DNA of 64,000 nt from Herpetosiphon geysericola (GCF_001306135.1 NZ_LGKP01000032.1:1-64000); one strand, 5' to 3'; numbered from the stretch's first letter, positions 50,121 to 59,037 are shown. The notes: generated by a model not told the origin, from the sequence alone. Numbers and translations are program-made.

Positions 50121-51356
50121 TTAACTATGGCGTTCGGCGTAGGCAATGCCTGCTTGCAAGGTCGCCTCAACCACCAAACTATTGAAATTCATGCCGGTGG
50201 AAACGAGCGCTTGGGCAACTTCTGGCCGAATGCCAACCAACATTGGCTCGCTGCCCAATAGCCGCACGCTATCGATCAGCTCTGAGAAGGCTTGGCTGAC
50301 CAAATTGTCAATTACTGGCACGCCCGTAACATCGATAATAATCCAGCGCGGGCGGTCGCTTGAGATGCGGCCAAGCACGTTGGTTTGTAAGGTTTTAAGC
50401 CGTTGTGGGCCTAGTTCGCCAATTAATGGCACAACCAACATGCGCTTGCCAACAGGCAAAATCGGCACACTCATTGAGCGAATAATTGCCCGTTGATTTT
50501 GAATCGTTTCGAGTTGGGCGGCTGCATCGCTGCGGGCAGTTTCGGCCTCGTTGCGCGCTTGATCGACGCGTTCAACCTGATCGCGTAAGGCTTGTTGCTC
50601 GCTGTTGATACTATCGAGCAAATGGTTGAAGGCCACCACCACATCGCCAATTTCATCGAGGCGCTTGACCTCGGCCCGTTGCTGATAATCGCCAGCAGCC
50701 ACGGTTTGGGCAGTTTGTTGCAATGCGCGAATTGGCTTGAACACCATATATTGAAATAAGATCATCAGCCCGATCAGCGCTAAAAGGGCAATTCCCCCAA
50801 GCACATTCATATAGCGCAAGGGGTTGTTGGAGATATTGGCGCGGCGTTGAACGCCCTCATCGGTGACTAAATCGCGGTACGCTTTGAAGCGGGTATCGAA
50901 GGATAAATTCAAATCGCGCACTTGGTCGAAGCGGCGCTCAATCACACGGGGATCATCGGTAGCAGCTTTATCGATAAAAAGTTGCGTATCTTCAATAATC
51001 GATTGGACTGAACGGCGCAGCGCAACATACGATTCTTGGGTTGGCTGATTGGTGTCGCCAGTCAAGCCATCCATCACGCCAATCAGGCGTTCAGTTTCGC
51101 GCACCCAGCCAGTCCGCGAGAGCAAGTATTGATCATCCTTGGTTTGTAAAAAGGCTAGTGTATTTTGGGTAACGCCTTGAGCGCTAGTTTGCAACCGCAG
51201 CAATGAATCGAGCTGCGGAATCGTTTGATCGATCAGCGCCTCGACATCAGTGCGATACTTACCCAGTGACCAGCGGGCAATGAGATTGGCACTGCCCACC
51301 ACAATCACCAGAATGATCAGGCCCAAGCCAAAACGTTGACGAATCGATGAACGCAT
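50121..51356 (-). CDS. HAMP-STAS membrane sensor, RsbR-like
   Basis: 411 aa: membrane helix (about 8-28), an extracytoplasmic four-helix-type sensor (about 30-180), second helix (about 188-208), HAMP (VFKPIRALQQTAQTVAAGDY), coiled coil (about 250-290) and a C-terminal STAS domain (IIIDVTGVPVIDNLVSQAF, MLVGIRPEVAQALVSTGMN). The STAS part resembles that of the protein at 11402-12487, while the sensor is different. In RsbR proteins this domain builds a stressosome with RsbS and is phosphorylated by RsbT. No such partners are in the window. GAGG precedes the ATG by 4 nt. Confidence 0.88.
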   Translation of the reverse strand: MRSSIRQRFGLGLIILVIVVGSANLIARWSLGKYRTDVEALIDQTIPQLDSLLRLQTSAQGVTQNTLAFLQTKDDQYLLSRTGWVRETERLIGVMDGLTGDTNQPTQESYVALRRSVQSIIEDTQLFIDKAATDDPRVIERRFDQVRDLNLSFDTRFKAYRDLVTDEGVQRRANISNNPLRYMNVLGGIALLALIGLMILFQYMVFKPIRALQQTAQTVAAGDYQQRAEVKRLDEIGDVVVAFNHLLDSINSEQQALRDQVERVDQARNEAETARSDAAAQLETIQNQRAIIRSMSVPILPVGKRMLVVPLIGELGPQRLKTLQTNVLGRISSDRPRWIIIDVTGVPVIDNLVSQAFSELIDSVRLLGSEPMLVGIRPEVAQALVSTGMNFNSLVVEATLQAGIAYAERHS

Positions 51357-51434
51357 AATGCCTCAGTGTAAATAGTGTTGATACGATCAATGCGATTATG
51401 CTGTTGTTGATTCGTTGAGCGTTGCAACAATGGC

Positions 51435-51674
51435 TTATAACACCATTTGGGCGGCCCGCCCCGCAACTAGGAAGCAAAACAGCGCAACGGCGACTGTCCA
51501 ACCGACCCCACCCAAAACTGCTCCTACGCGTGCGCCGACACTAGGCCGAGCTTCAATTAAGCGTGGAATAATTTCCTTGGTTAGGGTGCGATAGCCTGTC
51601 GCTAACAAAACGGCTCCAAGCACAAGATGCGCTAAGCCAAAGCCTAAAATGCCGAGATTGCCAATCAGCTGCAT
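51435..51674 (-). CDS. Small two-helix membrane protein
   Basis: 79 aa: hydrophobic helices at about 5-27 and 52-73 joined by a basic loop (TKEIIPRLIEARPSVGARVG). No recognised family. SD AAAGGAG lies 10 nt before the ATG. It is downstream of azlD by 70 bp on the same strand and could be an extra member of that operon. Confidence 0.65.
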   Translation of the reverse strand: MQLIGNLGILGFGLAHLVLGAVLLATGYRTLTKEIIPRLIEARPSVGARVGAVLGGVGWTVAVALFCFLVAGRAAQMVL

Positions 51675-51744
51675 ATTGTGTCGTCTCCTTTGTCGATCAA
51701 GGATGCTGCCTCTCTATTCTACGGGAGAACTGCCCGACCTGCAA

Positions 51745-52044
51745 CTAATTGAGCAGCAAAAACACGATAAATCCAGCAACTAGGGTTGGTATTACTTGAC
51801 GGCTATACCAAGCTACAATGATCGCAATTGCCCCAGCTGCCATTTTGGGATTAATCAGATCAATCTGCTGATTGCTAATCGCTAAATCACTGGCAATAAT
51901 CGCCGCCAACACTGCCGCTGGCACAAAGCGCAGGCCGCGCTGAATGATTGCTGGAAAGTCGGCGTTATTCAGCAGCCCAATGAACGAATAGCGAATCCCA
52001 AAGGTGATCACGCCAATCACCACAATCGTGAGCCACAGACTCAT
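51745..52044 (-). CDS. azlD: AzlD branched-chain amino acid export subunit
   Basis: 99 aa, three to four membrane helices, with the AzlD pattern TFGIRYSFIGL and RGLRFVPAAVLAAIIASDL. Small subunit of the AzlCD exporter for branched-chain amino acids. Its ATG overlaps the azlC stop as ATGA. Coupled translation. Confidence 0.9.
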   Translation of the reverse strand: MSLWLTIVVIGVITFGIRYSFIGLLNNADFPAIIQRGLRFVPAAVLAAIIASDLAISNQQIDLINPKMAAGAIAIIVAWYSRQVIPTLVAGFIVFLLLN

Positions 52045-52727
52045 GCTTGCTTCCCTTCAATCGCTAAGCCAACCCCAATGCCCACGACTGCCGCTGCCAT
52101 TAAATCGAGTTTGTAGGGCAAACCAGATGCAAGCACCGCCACGCTGGCCCCAGTTACCGCCGCAGCAATCAGCGCTTTATCACGCAAGATTGGAACCACA
52201 ATGCCAATGAATGTGAGCGCCGCCGCAATATCCAAGACTGGCATAGGCGGCAGTTGACTGCCAACCAAAATACCAATTGCTGTGCTGATTTGCCATGAGA
52301 TCCAGAGCATAAAGCCAGCCCCAAAAAAGAACCAATGACCATGTTCAGGGTCGTTGCGTTCTTGATAGTTGGTAATCGCCACCGCATAGGCTTCGTCGGT
52401 CAGCAAATAGGCCAACAGTACCTTCCACCAGCGGCTGAGCGGTTGCACATACGGCGCAAGCGAGGCGCTATACAAGGCATGGCGTAAATTGACCACCGTC
52501 GATGTGAGAATAATCGCCAGATTGGGCGAAAATGCACCAAACATTTGGGCAATAATCATTTGTGAGGAGCCGCCAAATACAATCGTCGACATAGCTTGAA
52601 TGAACCATGGCGATAAGCCAAGTTTTAATGCAGTTACCCCATAAATAATCCCAAACGGAATTCCGCCAATAATAATTGGTAGCTCGGCTTTGGCTCCGGC
52701 CAACCATGCTCGGTACTTTGGCTGCAT
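52041..52727 (-). CDS. azlC: AzlC branched-chain amino acid exporter
   Basis: 228 aa, about 7 membrane helices. AzlC motifs: AELPIIIGGIPFGIIYG, STIVFGGSSQMIIAQMFGA and LRHALYSASLAPYV, then LTDEAYAV. Large subunit of the exporter. GAGGAAG precedes the ATG. Promoter not evident. Confidence 0.93.
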   Translation of the reverse strand: MQPKYRAWLAGAKAELPIIIGGIPFGIIYGVTALKLGLSPWFIQAMSTIVFGGSSQMIIAQMFGAFSPNLAIILTSTVVNLRHALYSASLAPYVQPLSRWWKVLLAYLLTDEAYAVAITNYQERNDPEHGHWFFFGAGFMLWISWQISTAIGILVGSQLPPMPVLDIAAALTFIGIVVPILRDKALIAAAVTGASVAVLASGLPYKLDLMAAAVVGIGVGLAIEGKQA

Positions 52728-52743
52728 GCACGCTTCCTCAGCT

Positions 52744-52776
52744 AAAAAAAGAAGCAGGCTGTGCGACCAGCCTGCT
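52744..52776 (-). terminator. Terminator after the alpha/beta hydrolase at 52796
   Basis: Perfect 9-bp stem AGCAGGCTG / CAGCCTGCT with a 6-nt loop, followed on the - strand by TCTTTTTTT. Confidence 0.9.
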
Positions 52777-52795
52777 CAACAATCATGCCATATCC

Positions 52796-53650
52796 TTAGA
52801 GACTTTGCAGAAACGCCGTGACTCCTTGGCTGGCTAGCTCTGGCTGCTCGATGAAATAGCAATGACCGCTCCCAGGGATTAACTGGAATTCTGCATTGGG
52901 CAGCAAATATGCCAGCAATCGCCCGTTGCCAATTGGCACCAAGGCATCTGCATCGCCATGTTGCACCAGCGTTGGGTGTTGAAGCTTGGGCAGGCGCTCG
53001 ATCGTGCTGTGATTCATAATTGCGCTCCATTGGCCCATAAAGCCATGCGCTGGGCCATGATTGCGCATCCCAACCTCGATATATTCTTCGATGACATCGG
53101 GATGGGCGGCAACAAAGGCCGGAGCAAAATTAAAGCGTACGCTATCGTGCATCACTTGCTCCGCGCTTTTTTGGGTTCCGCTGAGCATCAATTCCAATAC
53201 CCAAGCTTCTGGGGCAAGGTTGCTCGCTTCGGCCTGAAACTCGGCGGGCAGGGTTGGAATAGCGCTTGGGTCGTTGGTGGAGTGCGAGAGCGTACAACCC
53301 AAGACCAAGCCTTGCACTCGTTCTGGGTAATTCAGCGCCACATGTTGGGCGATCATCCCGCCCATTGAAACGCCCCAAACGTGGGCGCGCTCGATGCCAA
53401 GATGATCAAGCAAGCCAATGGCATCGGCGGCGAAATGCTCCATGCTATAGGCGGTGAAATCAGTTGGGGCAGTAGTTTGGCCGACCCCACGATTATCGAA
53501 ATAAATCACTTGAAAATGGTCAGTTAAGAATGGCAACTCTTTGCGCCAGCCATCGAGCGTGCCGCCCAAACCCATAATTAACAGTAAGGGTGCGCCGTTT
53601 CCAGCGACTTCATAATTGAGCGTAATGCCATTAATTGCAGCCTGTGGCAT
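52796..53650 (-). CDS. Alpha/beta hydrolase
   Basis: 284 aa. Oxyanion region LLLIMGLGGTLDGW, DNRGVGQTTAP, nucleophile Ser in WGVSMGGMIAQHVA (about 93-106), acid Asp in HGDADALVP and His in PGSGHCYFIEQP. Resembles the 3-oxoadipate enol-lactonase/haloperoxidase-like group; the substrate is open. It ends a run of same-strand genes from 55418, with a 24-bp gap after the DUF2085 gene, so it may be cotranscribed with the thiol-redox genes. Confidence 0.88.
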   Translation of the reverse strand: MPQAAINGITLNYEVAGNGAPLLLIMGLGGTLDGWRKELPFLTDHFQVIYFDNRGVGQTTAPTDFTAYSMEHFAADAIGLLDHLGIERAHVWGVSMGGMIAQHVALNYPERVQGLVLGCTLSHSTNDPSAIPTLPAEFQAEASNLAPEAWVLELMLSGTQKSAEQVMHDSVRFNFAPAFVAAHPDVIEEYIEVGMRNHGPAHGFMGQWSAIMNHSTIERLPKLQHPTLVQHGDADALVPIGNGRLLAYLLPNAEFQLIPGSGHCYFIEQPELASQGVTAFLQSL

Positions 53651-53674
53651 GCCAAGATACCTCCAAAAAATTCA

Positions 53675-54568
53675 CTAAGCCACTGAGCGTTCCATGATGA
53701 TTCGCAGCCACGCCAATAAGCCAAATTCAATTGCCGTCATCACACAGGCAACCATTGCTGGGCGGGCCAGTTGGGTCAAGCGCACAACCGTATTTTCGCT
53801 GCGGGTAATCATCGCAATAATCATAATATTGACGATAAACATCACGCTGAGAATGCCCACTGTGCTGAAGATTGCCAATGGATAGGCGATAAACGGCGAG
53901 GCCAGTTGGGTCAGCACAAACAGACAAATCGCTACCGCCACCAAAATTGCGTAATCGCGCCACCCGCCAATAATTCGTTGGTCGGTGCGGGCGTTGGCGC
54001 GCACGCTAATGTTGAAGGCAAATAAGATCATCGTGCCCATGCTAATGCCCATCGCCAAGCCAGAGAGAATGCGCAAGATTGGCTGCGGTGTGTAGAGATT
54101 GTAGTTGCCAATATCAAGCAGCAGCGAGTTAAAGCCATCGCTGCCCATCCAGCCAACGCTCAGAATCAGCACAATCCCAATGGCCAAGGGTGGCAATTTG
54201 GCGGCGCGGCCACGGCCCATCGCAACCAAGGTGATAATCGTCGCCAAAAAGCCGCTATATAAGCCAGTATTGCGCTGACAGAGCGGCATCATCGTGCCGC
54301 CAAGGCTTAAGGTATGTTCCTTGGAGCAAACGCCATGCACCACCCAGCTGAGTTTTTCGGTGAATCCACCAGGAATCAAAAACAGGCCAGCGATGGTCAA
54401 GGTCAACAAGACGCCGAGCAAGCCCCATAAGGCTGGGCGTTCATCGCGCTCTGGCAGCGGTTTGGGCTTCCGTGCTTCTTGCACCAGCACTTCGCGCTCG
54501 GCTTTGCGGGCTTCAACTTGCTGCTTGGCCTTTTCAAGCACTAAACGATTGAGATCACGGTCATTCAT
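53675..54568 (-). CDS. DUF2085 membrane protein
   Basis: 297 aa: a charged N-terminal coiled segment (about 1-42) then six or seven membrane helices. A first loop VVHGVCSKEHTLSLGG...MPLCQRNTGLYSGF (about 77-106) matches the DUF2085 signature with two cysteines and a following Gly-x-Tyr. The function of DUF2085 is unknown. CAGGAG stands before the ATG. It lies downstream of a TlpA-like thioredoxin and a glutaredoxin-like gene, hinting that its loop cysteines are redox targets (inference). Confidence 0.8.
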   Translation of the reverse strand: MNDRDLNRLVLEKAKQQVEARKAEREVLVQEARKPKPLPERDERPALWGLLGVLLTLTIAGLFLIPGGFTEKLSWVVHGVCSKEHTLSLGGTMMPLCQRNTGLYSGFLATIITLVAMGRGRAAKLPPLAIGIVLILSVGWMGSDGFNSLLLDIGNYNLYTPQPILRILSGLAMGISMGTMILFAFNISVRANARTDQRIIGGWRDYAILVAVAICLFVLTQLASPFIAYPLAIFSTVGILSVMFIVNIMIIAMITRSENTVVRLTQLARPAMVACVMTAIEFGLLAWLRIIMERSVA

Positions 54569-54609
54569 GATCGGGCTTACTCCTGCTACTTGGGGGTTGG
54601 TTTCAGCGC

Positions 54610-55161
54610 TTAGGGTTGCCCAAAATCGCTGATCAGCTTATTGGCTTGCGAGCGGCTGATGGCGCCAACATGGATTTTTTGCACCAGCCCATCGCGGTCG
54701 ATAAAGTAGGTTGTGGGCAGATAATTGACATTAAAGGCTTTGCTAATGCTGCCATCGCGATCAAGTGGCAATACATAGCTTACCCCAACTTCGCTGGCAA
54801 AACGCTGCACAACCTCGGCATTTTCATCTTTGTTCACACCAATAAAGACCACATCTTGGCGTTCGCGGGCAATTGCCTCGAAATCGGGCATTTCGGTGCG
54901 GCATGGCACACAAGTAGTTTGCCAAAAATTGAGCACCACGACTTTGCCGCGAAAATCGCTGAGCGCGACTTTTTTGCCTGCTTGCTCATAGCTTAGCTCG
55001 GGAATTTGCTCGCCAATTTGCACCGTACCTTCGGCCAAACTCAAATTTTGGGCGAGGCTTACGGTTGCGGCTGGCAGGCTTTGTGCTGTGGAGCTGGTTT
55101 GACTGGCACATGCAGCCAGCAGGCATACAATCAATCCAAATGAGGCTAAACGGCCTAGCAT
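54610..55161 (-). CDS. TlpA/ResA-like thioredoxin lipoprotein
   Basis: 183 aa: lipoprotein signal with lipobox LLAAC (Cys18), then a thioredoxin fold with VVVLNFWQTTCVPCRTEMPDFE (Cys84 and Cys87), the central insertion and the cis-proline in VNYLPTTYFID. Extracytoplasmic thiol reductase, as in cytochrome c or disulfide maturation. AAGGAG before the ATG. It follows the glutaredoxin-like gene by 2 bp. Confidence 0.93.
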   Translation of the reverse strand: MLGRLASFGLIVCLLAACASQTSSTAQSLPAATVSLAQNLSLAEGTVQIGEQIPELSYEQAGKKVALSDFRGKVVVLNFWQTTCVPCRTEMPDFEAIARERQDVVFIGVNKDENAEVVQRFASEVGVSYVLPLDRDGSISKAFNVNYLPTTYFIDRDGLVQKIHVGAISRSQANKLISDFGQP

Positions 55162-55163
55162 GG

Positions 55164-55418
55164 TTAAACTCCTTGATTTGGATTCGGTATAGAGTTGAGT
55201 GCATTGCGGATGGTAGTCTCATTAAACGGATAGTACCAAGATTGGGCTGCAATTTGCAGCACAGGTATCTTATACTTATAACGCTCATACACCGTTATAT
55301 CATCGAGAATATTGATACAGACCAGCTGAGCCTGAAACTCGTGGGCTAGCGCTTCTAGCCACTGCTCGGCTTCGTCGCATAAATGACACCCTGGACGCAT
55401 ATAAAGCTGCCAATCCAT
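55164..55418 (-). CDS. Glutaredoxin-like protein (DUF836 type)
   Basis: 84 aa with YMRPGCHLCDEAEQWL (active Cys11 and Cys14, C-x2-C), and the cis-proline in YKIPVLQI. Small cytoplasmic thioredoxin-fold protein of the glutaredoxin-2-like family. AGGAGGG precedes the ATG. First gene of the glutaredoxin-TlpA-DUF2085 run. Divergent from the hydrolase at 55491. Confidence 0.9.
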   Translation of the reverse strand: MDWQLYMRPGCHLCDEAEQWLEALAHEFQAQLVCINILDDITVYERYKYKIPVLQIAAQSWYYPFNETTIRNALNSIPNPNQGV

Positions 55419-55490
55419 AATGACCCTCCTAGCATGCTATTGTACCGCGTCCACGCTCAACGAGTGTATTGTTTTGGAAGGAGCTTGCTC

Positions 55491-56285
55491 ATGCCCCCGA
55501 TTGACGTTCGTGGCCATAGTTTGATGTACGATGATACTGGTGATGGCGAAGTTGTGCTGTGTATTCATGGCTTCCCGTTCAATCGCTCAATGTGGGATGA
55601 AGCCCGCATGGCCTTGGCTAGCCGCTATCGGGTGCTTAGCCCCGACCTGCGCGGCTTTGGCGAATCGAGTGGCAGCGATAGTTGGACGCTCGACGATCAG
55701 GCTAACGATTTGATCGAATTGTTGGATCGTTTGGGCATTGATCGCGCTGCGGTACTGGGTTTATCAATGGGTGGCTATATTGCTTTGAATTTGGCGCGGC
55801 GCTATCCAGAGCATTTGTGGGCAATGGTGTTAATTGATACCAAAGCCACAGCCGACAACTACGAAGCCAAGCAAAATCGGCTTAAAACTGCTGAGACCGC
55901 TCTCCGCGAAGGTGCTGCACCGATTGCCGCCCAAATGCTGCCCAAATTGCTCAGCCCTGCTAATGCAGATGATCAGCGTTTAGTTGAACGGCTGAACAGC
56001 ATGATGCTCACGACGAATCCCAAAACGATTGCCAACGCCGCCCATGCCATGGCCAGTCGCCCCGACTCAACCCAATATCTTTCGACGATGGCGATGCCAA
56101 GTTTAGTAATTGTGGGCAACGACGACCAAATTACCACGCCCCATGATGCGCATGCGATGGTTAATGCCTTGCCAAACTCCAGCTTGGTCACAATTCCCGC
56201 TGCTGGGCATATGAGCGTACTGGAGCAACCAGAAATTGCCTATGGGGCAATTCGCGCCTTTTTAGAACAAGCCCACAATGCTTGA
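55491..56285 (+). CDS. Alpha/beta hydrolase
   Basis: 264 aa. Oxyanion segment VVLCIHGFPFNRSMW, DLRGFGESSG, nucleophile Ser in VLGLSMGGYIALNLA (about 90-104), acid Asp in VGNDDQITTP, His in AAGHMSVLEQP. Same broad group as the protein at 52796 but not closely alike. The ATG at 55491 lies 7 nt behind GGAAGGAG; the longer upstream frame is antisense to the glutaredoxin gene. The carbonic anhydrase gene follows 63 bp downstream. Confidence 0.9.
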   Translation: MPPIDVRGHSLMYDDTGDGEVVLCIHGFPFNRSMWDEARMALASRYRVLSPDLRGFGESSGSDSWTLDDQANDLIELLDRLGIDRAAVLGLSMGGYIALNLARRYPEHLWAMVLIDTKATADNYEAKQNRLKTAETALREGAAPIAAQMLPKLLSPANADDQRLVERLNSMMLTTNPKTIANAAHAMASRPDSTQYLSTMAMPSLVIVGNDDQITTPHDAHAMVNALPNSSLVTIPAAGHMSVLEQPEIAYGAIRAFLEQAHNA

Positions 56286-56348
56286 TTGGCATTGTGCTTA
56301 TCGCTATAATCAGCAAATTGGATTATCGCTATCGAAGGAGTTGTGCTC

Positions 56349-57065
56349 ATGGATTTGGGCAAACTATCGCGCCGTCAATTTTTAGGCGCCTCTGGCATTG
56401 TGACGTTAGGTTTGTTGGCTGGTTGTGGAGCCGAAGAAACACTTCTGCCTGCTGCAACGATTGAGCCAGCTGAATTTAACGCCGATAGCGCATTACAACT
56501 GCTCAAAGATGGCAATGCCCGTTTTGTAACCAATCGCACGATTGATCCCAACCAAGACCCAAATCGACGCAGCACGACGGCCAAAGGCCAAAAACCGTTT
56601 GCTACAATTGTTGGTTGCGTCGATTCACGGGTTGGCCCAGAAGTAGTGTTCGATCGCGGCATTGGCGACTTGTTGGTGGTGCGTACTGCGGGCCATGTGA
56701 TTGATGCGGTCGAAATTGGCAGCATTGAGTTTGGCGTCGCCGAGTTGGGTACGCCGCTGGTGCTGGTGTTGGGCCATCAAAAATGTGGTGCAGTCAATGC
56801 CACGATCGAATCGATCGAAAGCAACACGCCAGCCCCCGACCAAATTGTTTCGATTGTGGAGCATATTCGGCCAGCCTTCGATGCAGTCACCGCCACTGAC
56901 AATGAACCTGCTGATTTGCTTGATGCTGTGGTGCGCGAAAATACCAAGTTGACCGTTGCCGCCCTGAAAGCAGCGCCGTTGTTGGTCGAGCTTGAAGCAG
57001 CTGGCAAAGTGCGCATTATTGGCGGCTACTATAGCCTCGATAGCGGCATAGTCGAGTTTTTCTAG
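56349..57065 (+). CDS. Exported beta-class carbonic anhydrase
   Basis: 238 aa. The start MDLGKLSRRQFLGASG has a Tat motif (SRRQFLG), and LLAGC (Cys26) is a lipobox, so the enzyme should be exported folded and lipid-anchored. Zinc ligands: Cys in GCVDSRVGPE (about 89, with the Asp-Arg dyad), His and Cys in GHQKCGAV (about 142-145). Converts CO2 and bicarbonate on the outer face. It is closely related to the cytoplasmic copy 300 bp downstream. ATG at 56349 lies behind AAGGAG. Confidence 0.93.
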   Translation: MDLGKLSRRQFLGASGIVTLGLLAGCGAEETLLPAATIEPAEFNADSALQLLKDGNARFVTNRTIDPNQDPNRRSTTAKGQKPFATIVGCVDSRVGPEVVFDRGIGDLLVVRTAGHVIDAVEIGSIEFGVAELGTPLVLVLGHQKCGAVNATIESIESNTPAPDQIVSIVEHIRPAFDAVTATDNEPADLLDAVVRENTKLTVAALKAAPLLVELEAAGKVRIIGGYYSLDSGIVEFF

Positions 57066-57127
57066 GAGATAAGATTCCCTGAGCTTTCCAAGTTCATCAC
57101 AAACTCATTGTTCGCCAGCAATCGAAA

Positions 57128-57193
57128 TTGAGGGGATGCAGGGGGATTAAAGTCCTCTGCGTTTCCCTCCGGCGCAGGGACAGAAGGGTGGCG
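57128..57193 (-). repeat. Two-hairpin repeat element, copy 2 (inverted)
   Basis: On the - strand: GCCACCCTTCTGTCCCTGCGCC..GGGAAACGCAGAGGACTTTAATCCCCCTGCATCCCCTCAA, matching copy 1 at 40627-40693 with several changes that weaken both stems. It lies in the 307-bp gap between the two carbonic anhydrase genes; nothing else is recognised there. Confidence 0.78.
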
Positions 57194-57372
57194 AAAAAAC
57201 GCATACAATTAAAATCCCTTTGCCTGCACAACATGCGATGTTGCGCTAAGGGAATGCTGAATTAACATAGTCTTTAGATACACATCTTGGGTAGCGGAAC
57301 CATAACTGTGTTGGAGCCACTGTTTGCTATGCTGGGAGCAAGGCTGCTTTGCATACAAGGAAGGGTTTTCCT

Positions 57373-58011
57373 ATGGCTCCACCAGTTGTTTTACCAGATC
57401 TGCAAACATTAACCGTTGATGCGGCGGCGGCGCTGGCTTTTTTACTTGCTGGTAACGCGCGTTTTGTCGCCAACCATCCTCTCGATCCTCATCACGATAG
57501 CCTCTACCGCCAACAATTAACCCAAGCTCAACATCCTTTTGCTATGATCCTCGGCTGCATCGATTCGCGGGTGATTCCTGAATTGTTGTTTGATTGTGGT
57601 TTTGGCGATTTGTTGGTGATTCGCACGGCAGGGCATGCAATCGATGAAGTGACGGTTGGCAGCATTGAATTTGGCGCTGATGTGCTGGAAATTCCGTTGC
57701 TGGTGGTGCTTGGCCATGAGCATTGTGGGGCGGTCAAAGCAACAATTTCGATGCTTGATCAGCAGCAGACTGCGCCCGATCGGATTGCTGTTTTAGTTGA
57801 TCATCTGCGGCCTGCGGTTGCTGAAATTGATATTCATGATCCAAATCGATTGGATGCAGCGATTCGGGCAAATGTGCTGCATACGGTGGTGGAGTTGCAG
57901 CAGATTCCATTATTGGCCCAACGTGAGCACGCTGGGTTGCTGCGCATTGTGGGAGCCTACTATAGTTTGGTGAGTGGCGCAGTCGAATTACTGACTACGC
58001 CACATGGCTAA
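57373..58011 (+). CDS. Cytoplasmic beta-class carbonic anhydrase
   Basis: 212 aa without signal peptide. Zinc ligands Cys62 in GCIDSRVIPE and His/Cys in GHEHCGAVKA (about 115-118). Motifs IRTAGHAIDEVTVGSIEFGA and GAYYSLVSGAVEL are shared nearly residue for residue with the exported copy upstream, so the two arose by duplication. The ATG at 57373 has GGAAGGG about 7 nt before it. Confidence 0.93.
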   Translation: MAPPVVLPDLQTLTVDAAAALAFLLAGNARFVANHPLDPHHDSLYRQQLTQAQHPFAMILGCIDSRVIPELLFDCGFGDLLVIRTAGHAIDEVTVGSIEFGADVLEIPLLVVLGHEHCGAVKATISMLDQQQTAPDRIAVLVDHLRPAVAEIDIHDPNRLDAAIRANVLHTVVELQQIPLLAQREHAGLLRIVGAYYSLVSGAVELLTTPHG

Positions 58012-58013
58012 GC

Positions 58014-58727
58014 CTATTTTTCTTCGATCGTGACGGTCAAAATTGCATCGCCAGGTGCGCCGCCCATGCCTGGATCGCGGGGCGTAATTTGATCAACCAC
58101 ATCTTGGCCAGCGGTAACTTGGCCGAAGATTGTATAGGCATCGGGGGTCAAATGCAACGCTGGAGCCAAGGTGATGAAAAATTGTGAGCCATTGGTATTT
58201 GGGCCAGCGTTTGCCATTGCCAAAACCCCGGGCTTATCGAACAGCAAATTGCTGGTTTTATCTTCGTATTCGTTGACAAATTCATAGCCTGGGCCACCCA
58301 TACCGGTGCCGGTTGGGTCGCCACCTTGCGCCATAAAGCCAGGAATCACACGGTGGAAGGTTACATTATCGTAAAAACCTTCGCGGGCCAAGAACACAAA
58401 GTTATTGACCGTGCGGGGGGCATTTTTGGCGTTGAGTTCAATCACAATATCGCCTTTTTGGGTTTTGAGCGTGGCGATGTATTGCTTATTGACATCAATC
58501 GTCATTGCTGGTTCGCTGGCATATTGCTTGGACGAACCTGGATTCGTGTTGCTGCCAGTATCGCTTGGAGCCGTCGTTGGGCGGCCAGTGCTGGCCTCGG
58601 TTGGGGCAACTTCGGCAGTTGGTGCGCTGGTTGGGCGCGGCTCAAGCGTTGGCATTGCGGTTGATTCTGCTGAACCACAGGCGGTTAATACAAGCGCTAA
58701 AAGCGCAATCGTGGTTGTTCGGCGCAT
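58014..58727 (-). CDS. Cyclophilin-type peptidyl-prolyl isomerase, lipoprotein
   Basis: 237 aa: lipobox LVLTAC (Cys17), a Thr/Pro/Ser-rich linker (about 20-75), then a cyclophilin domain with FHRVIPGFMAQGGDPTG, GPGYEFVNEY, LAMANAGPNTNGSQFFI and YTIFGQVTAGQDVVD. It assists folding outside the membrane. GAGGAG lies 10 nt before the ATG at 58727; the much longer upstream frame runs through repeat sequence and is rejected. Converges on the second carbonic anhydrase with a 2-bp gap. Confidence 0.95.
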   Translation of the reverse strand: MRRTTTIALLALVLTACGSAESTAMPTLEPRPTSAPTAEVAPTEASTGRPTTAPSDTGSNTNPGSSKQYASEPAMTIDVNKQYIATLKTQKGDIVIELNAKNAPRTVNNFVFLAREGFYDNVTFHRVIPGFMAQGGDPTGTGMGGPGYEFVNEYEDKTSNLLFDKPGVLAMANAGPNTNGSQFFITLAPALHLTPDAYTIFGQVTAGQDVVDQITPRDPGMGGAPGDAILTVTIEEK

Positions 58728-58779
58728 TCGTTTGATACTCCTCACAGGACATAAAAAATTCACCGTGGGATTATAGCAC

Positions 58780-59037
58780 GGGAGTGAGAACAAAGAGCAA
58801 AGAACAAAGAGCATAGAGCATAGAGCATAGAGCATAGGGTTGAAACCGCGAAGAGCGCGAAGAGCACGAAGGGCGACGGGCTTTAACGCCGTGGTTCTTG
58901 CGCAATGCGTCGGTAAAAACCGATGCTCCCCTCGCCCGCGTTCAGTGGGAGAGGGGCTGGGGGTGAGGGCATGTCCAGCGTTGCCAATCCAATGAACCAA
59001 TACATCTATGTTCTATGCTCTATGTTCTTTGCTCTCA
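58780..59037. repeat. Modular repeat tract M
   Basis: GAACAAAGAGCAAAGAACAAAGAGCATAGAGCATAGAGCATAGAGCATAGGG, GAAACCGCGAAGAGCGCGAAGAGCACGAAGG, a GGTAAAAACCGA unit, the CCCTCGCCCGCGTTCAGTGGGAGAGGGGCTGGGGGTGAGGG motif, then AATCCAATGAACCAATACATCTATGTTCTATGCTCTATGTTCTTTGCTC. It abuts the TGA stop of the - strand phosphatase at 59035. No gene. Confidence 0.88.

Noticed and set aside
58728-59000. N-terminal extension of the cyclophilin gene
   Set aside because: It reads through repeat tract M; the ATG at 58727 has a ribosome site followed by a lipoprotein signal peptide.
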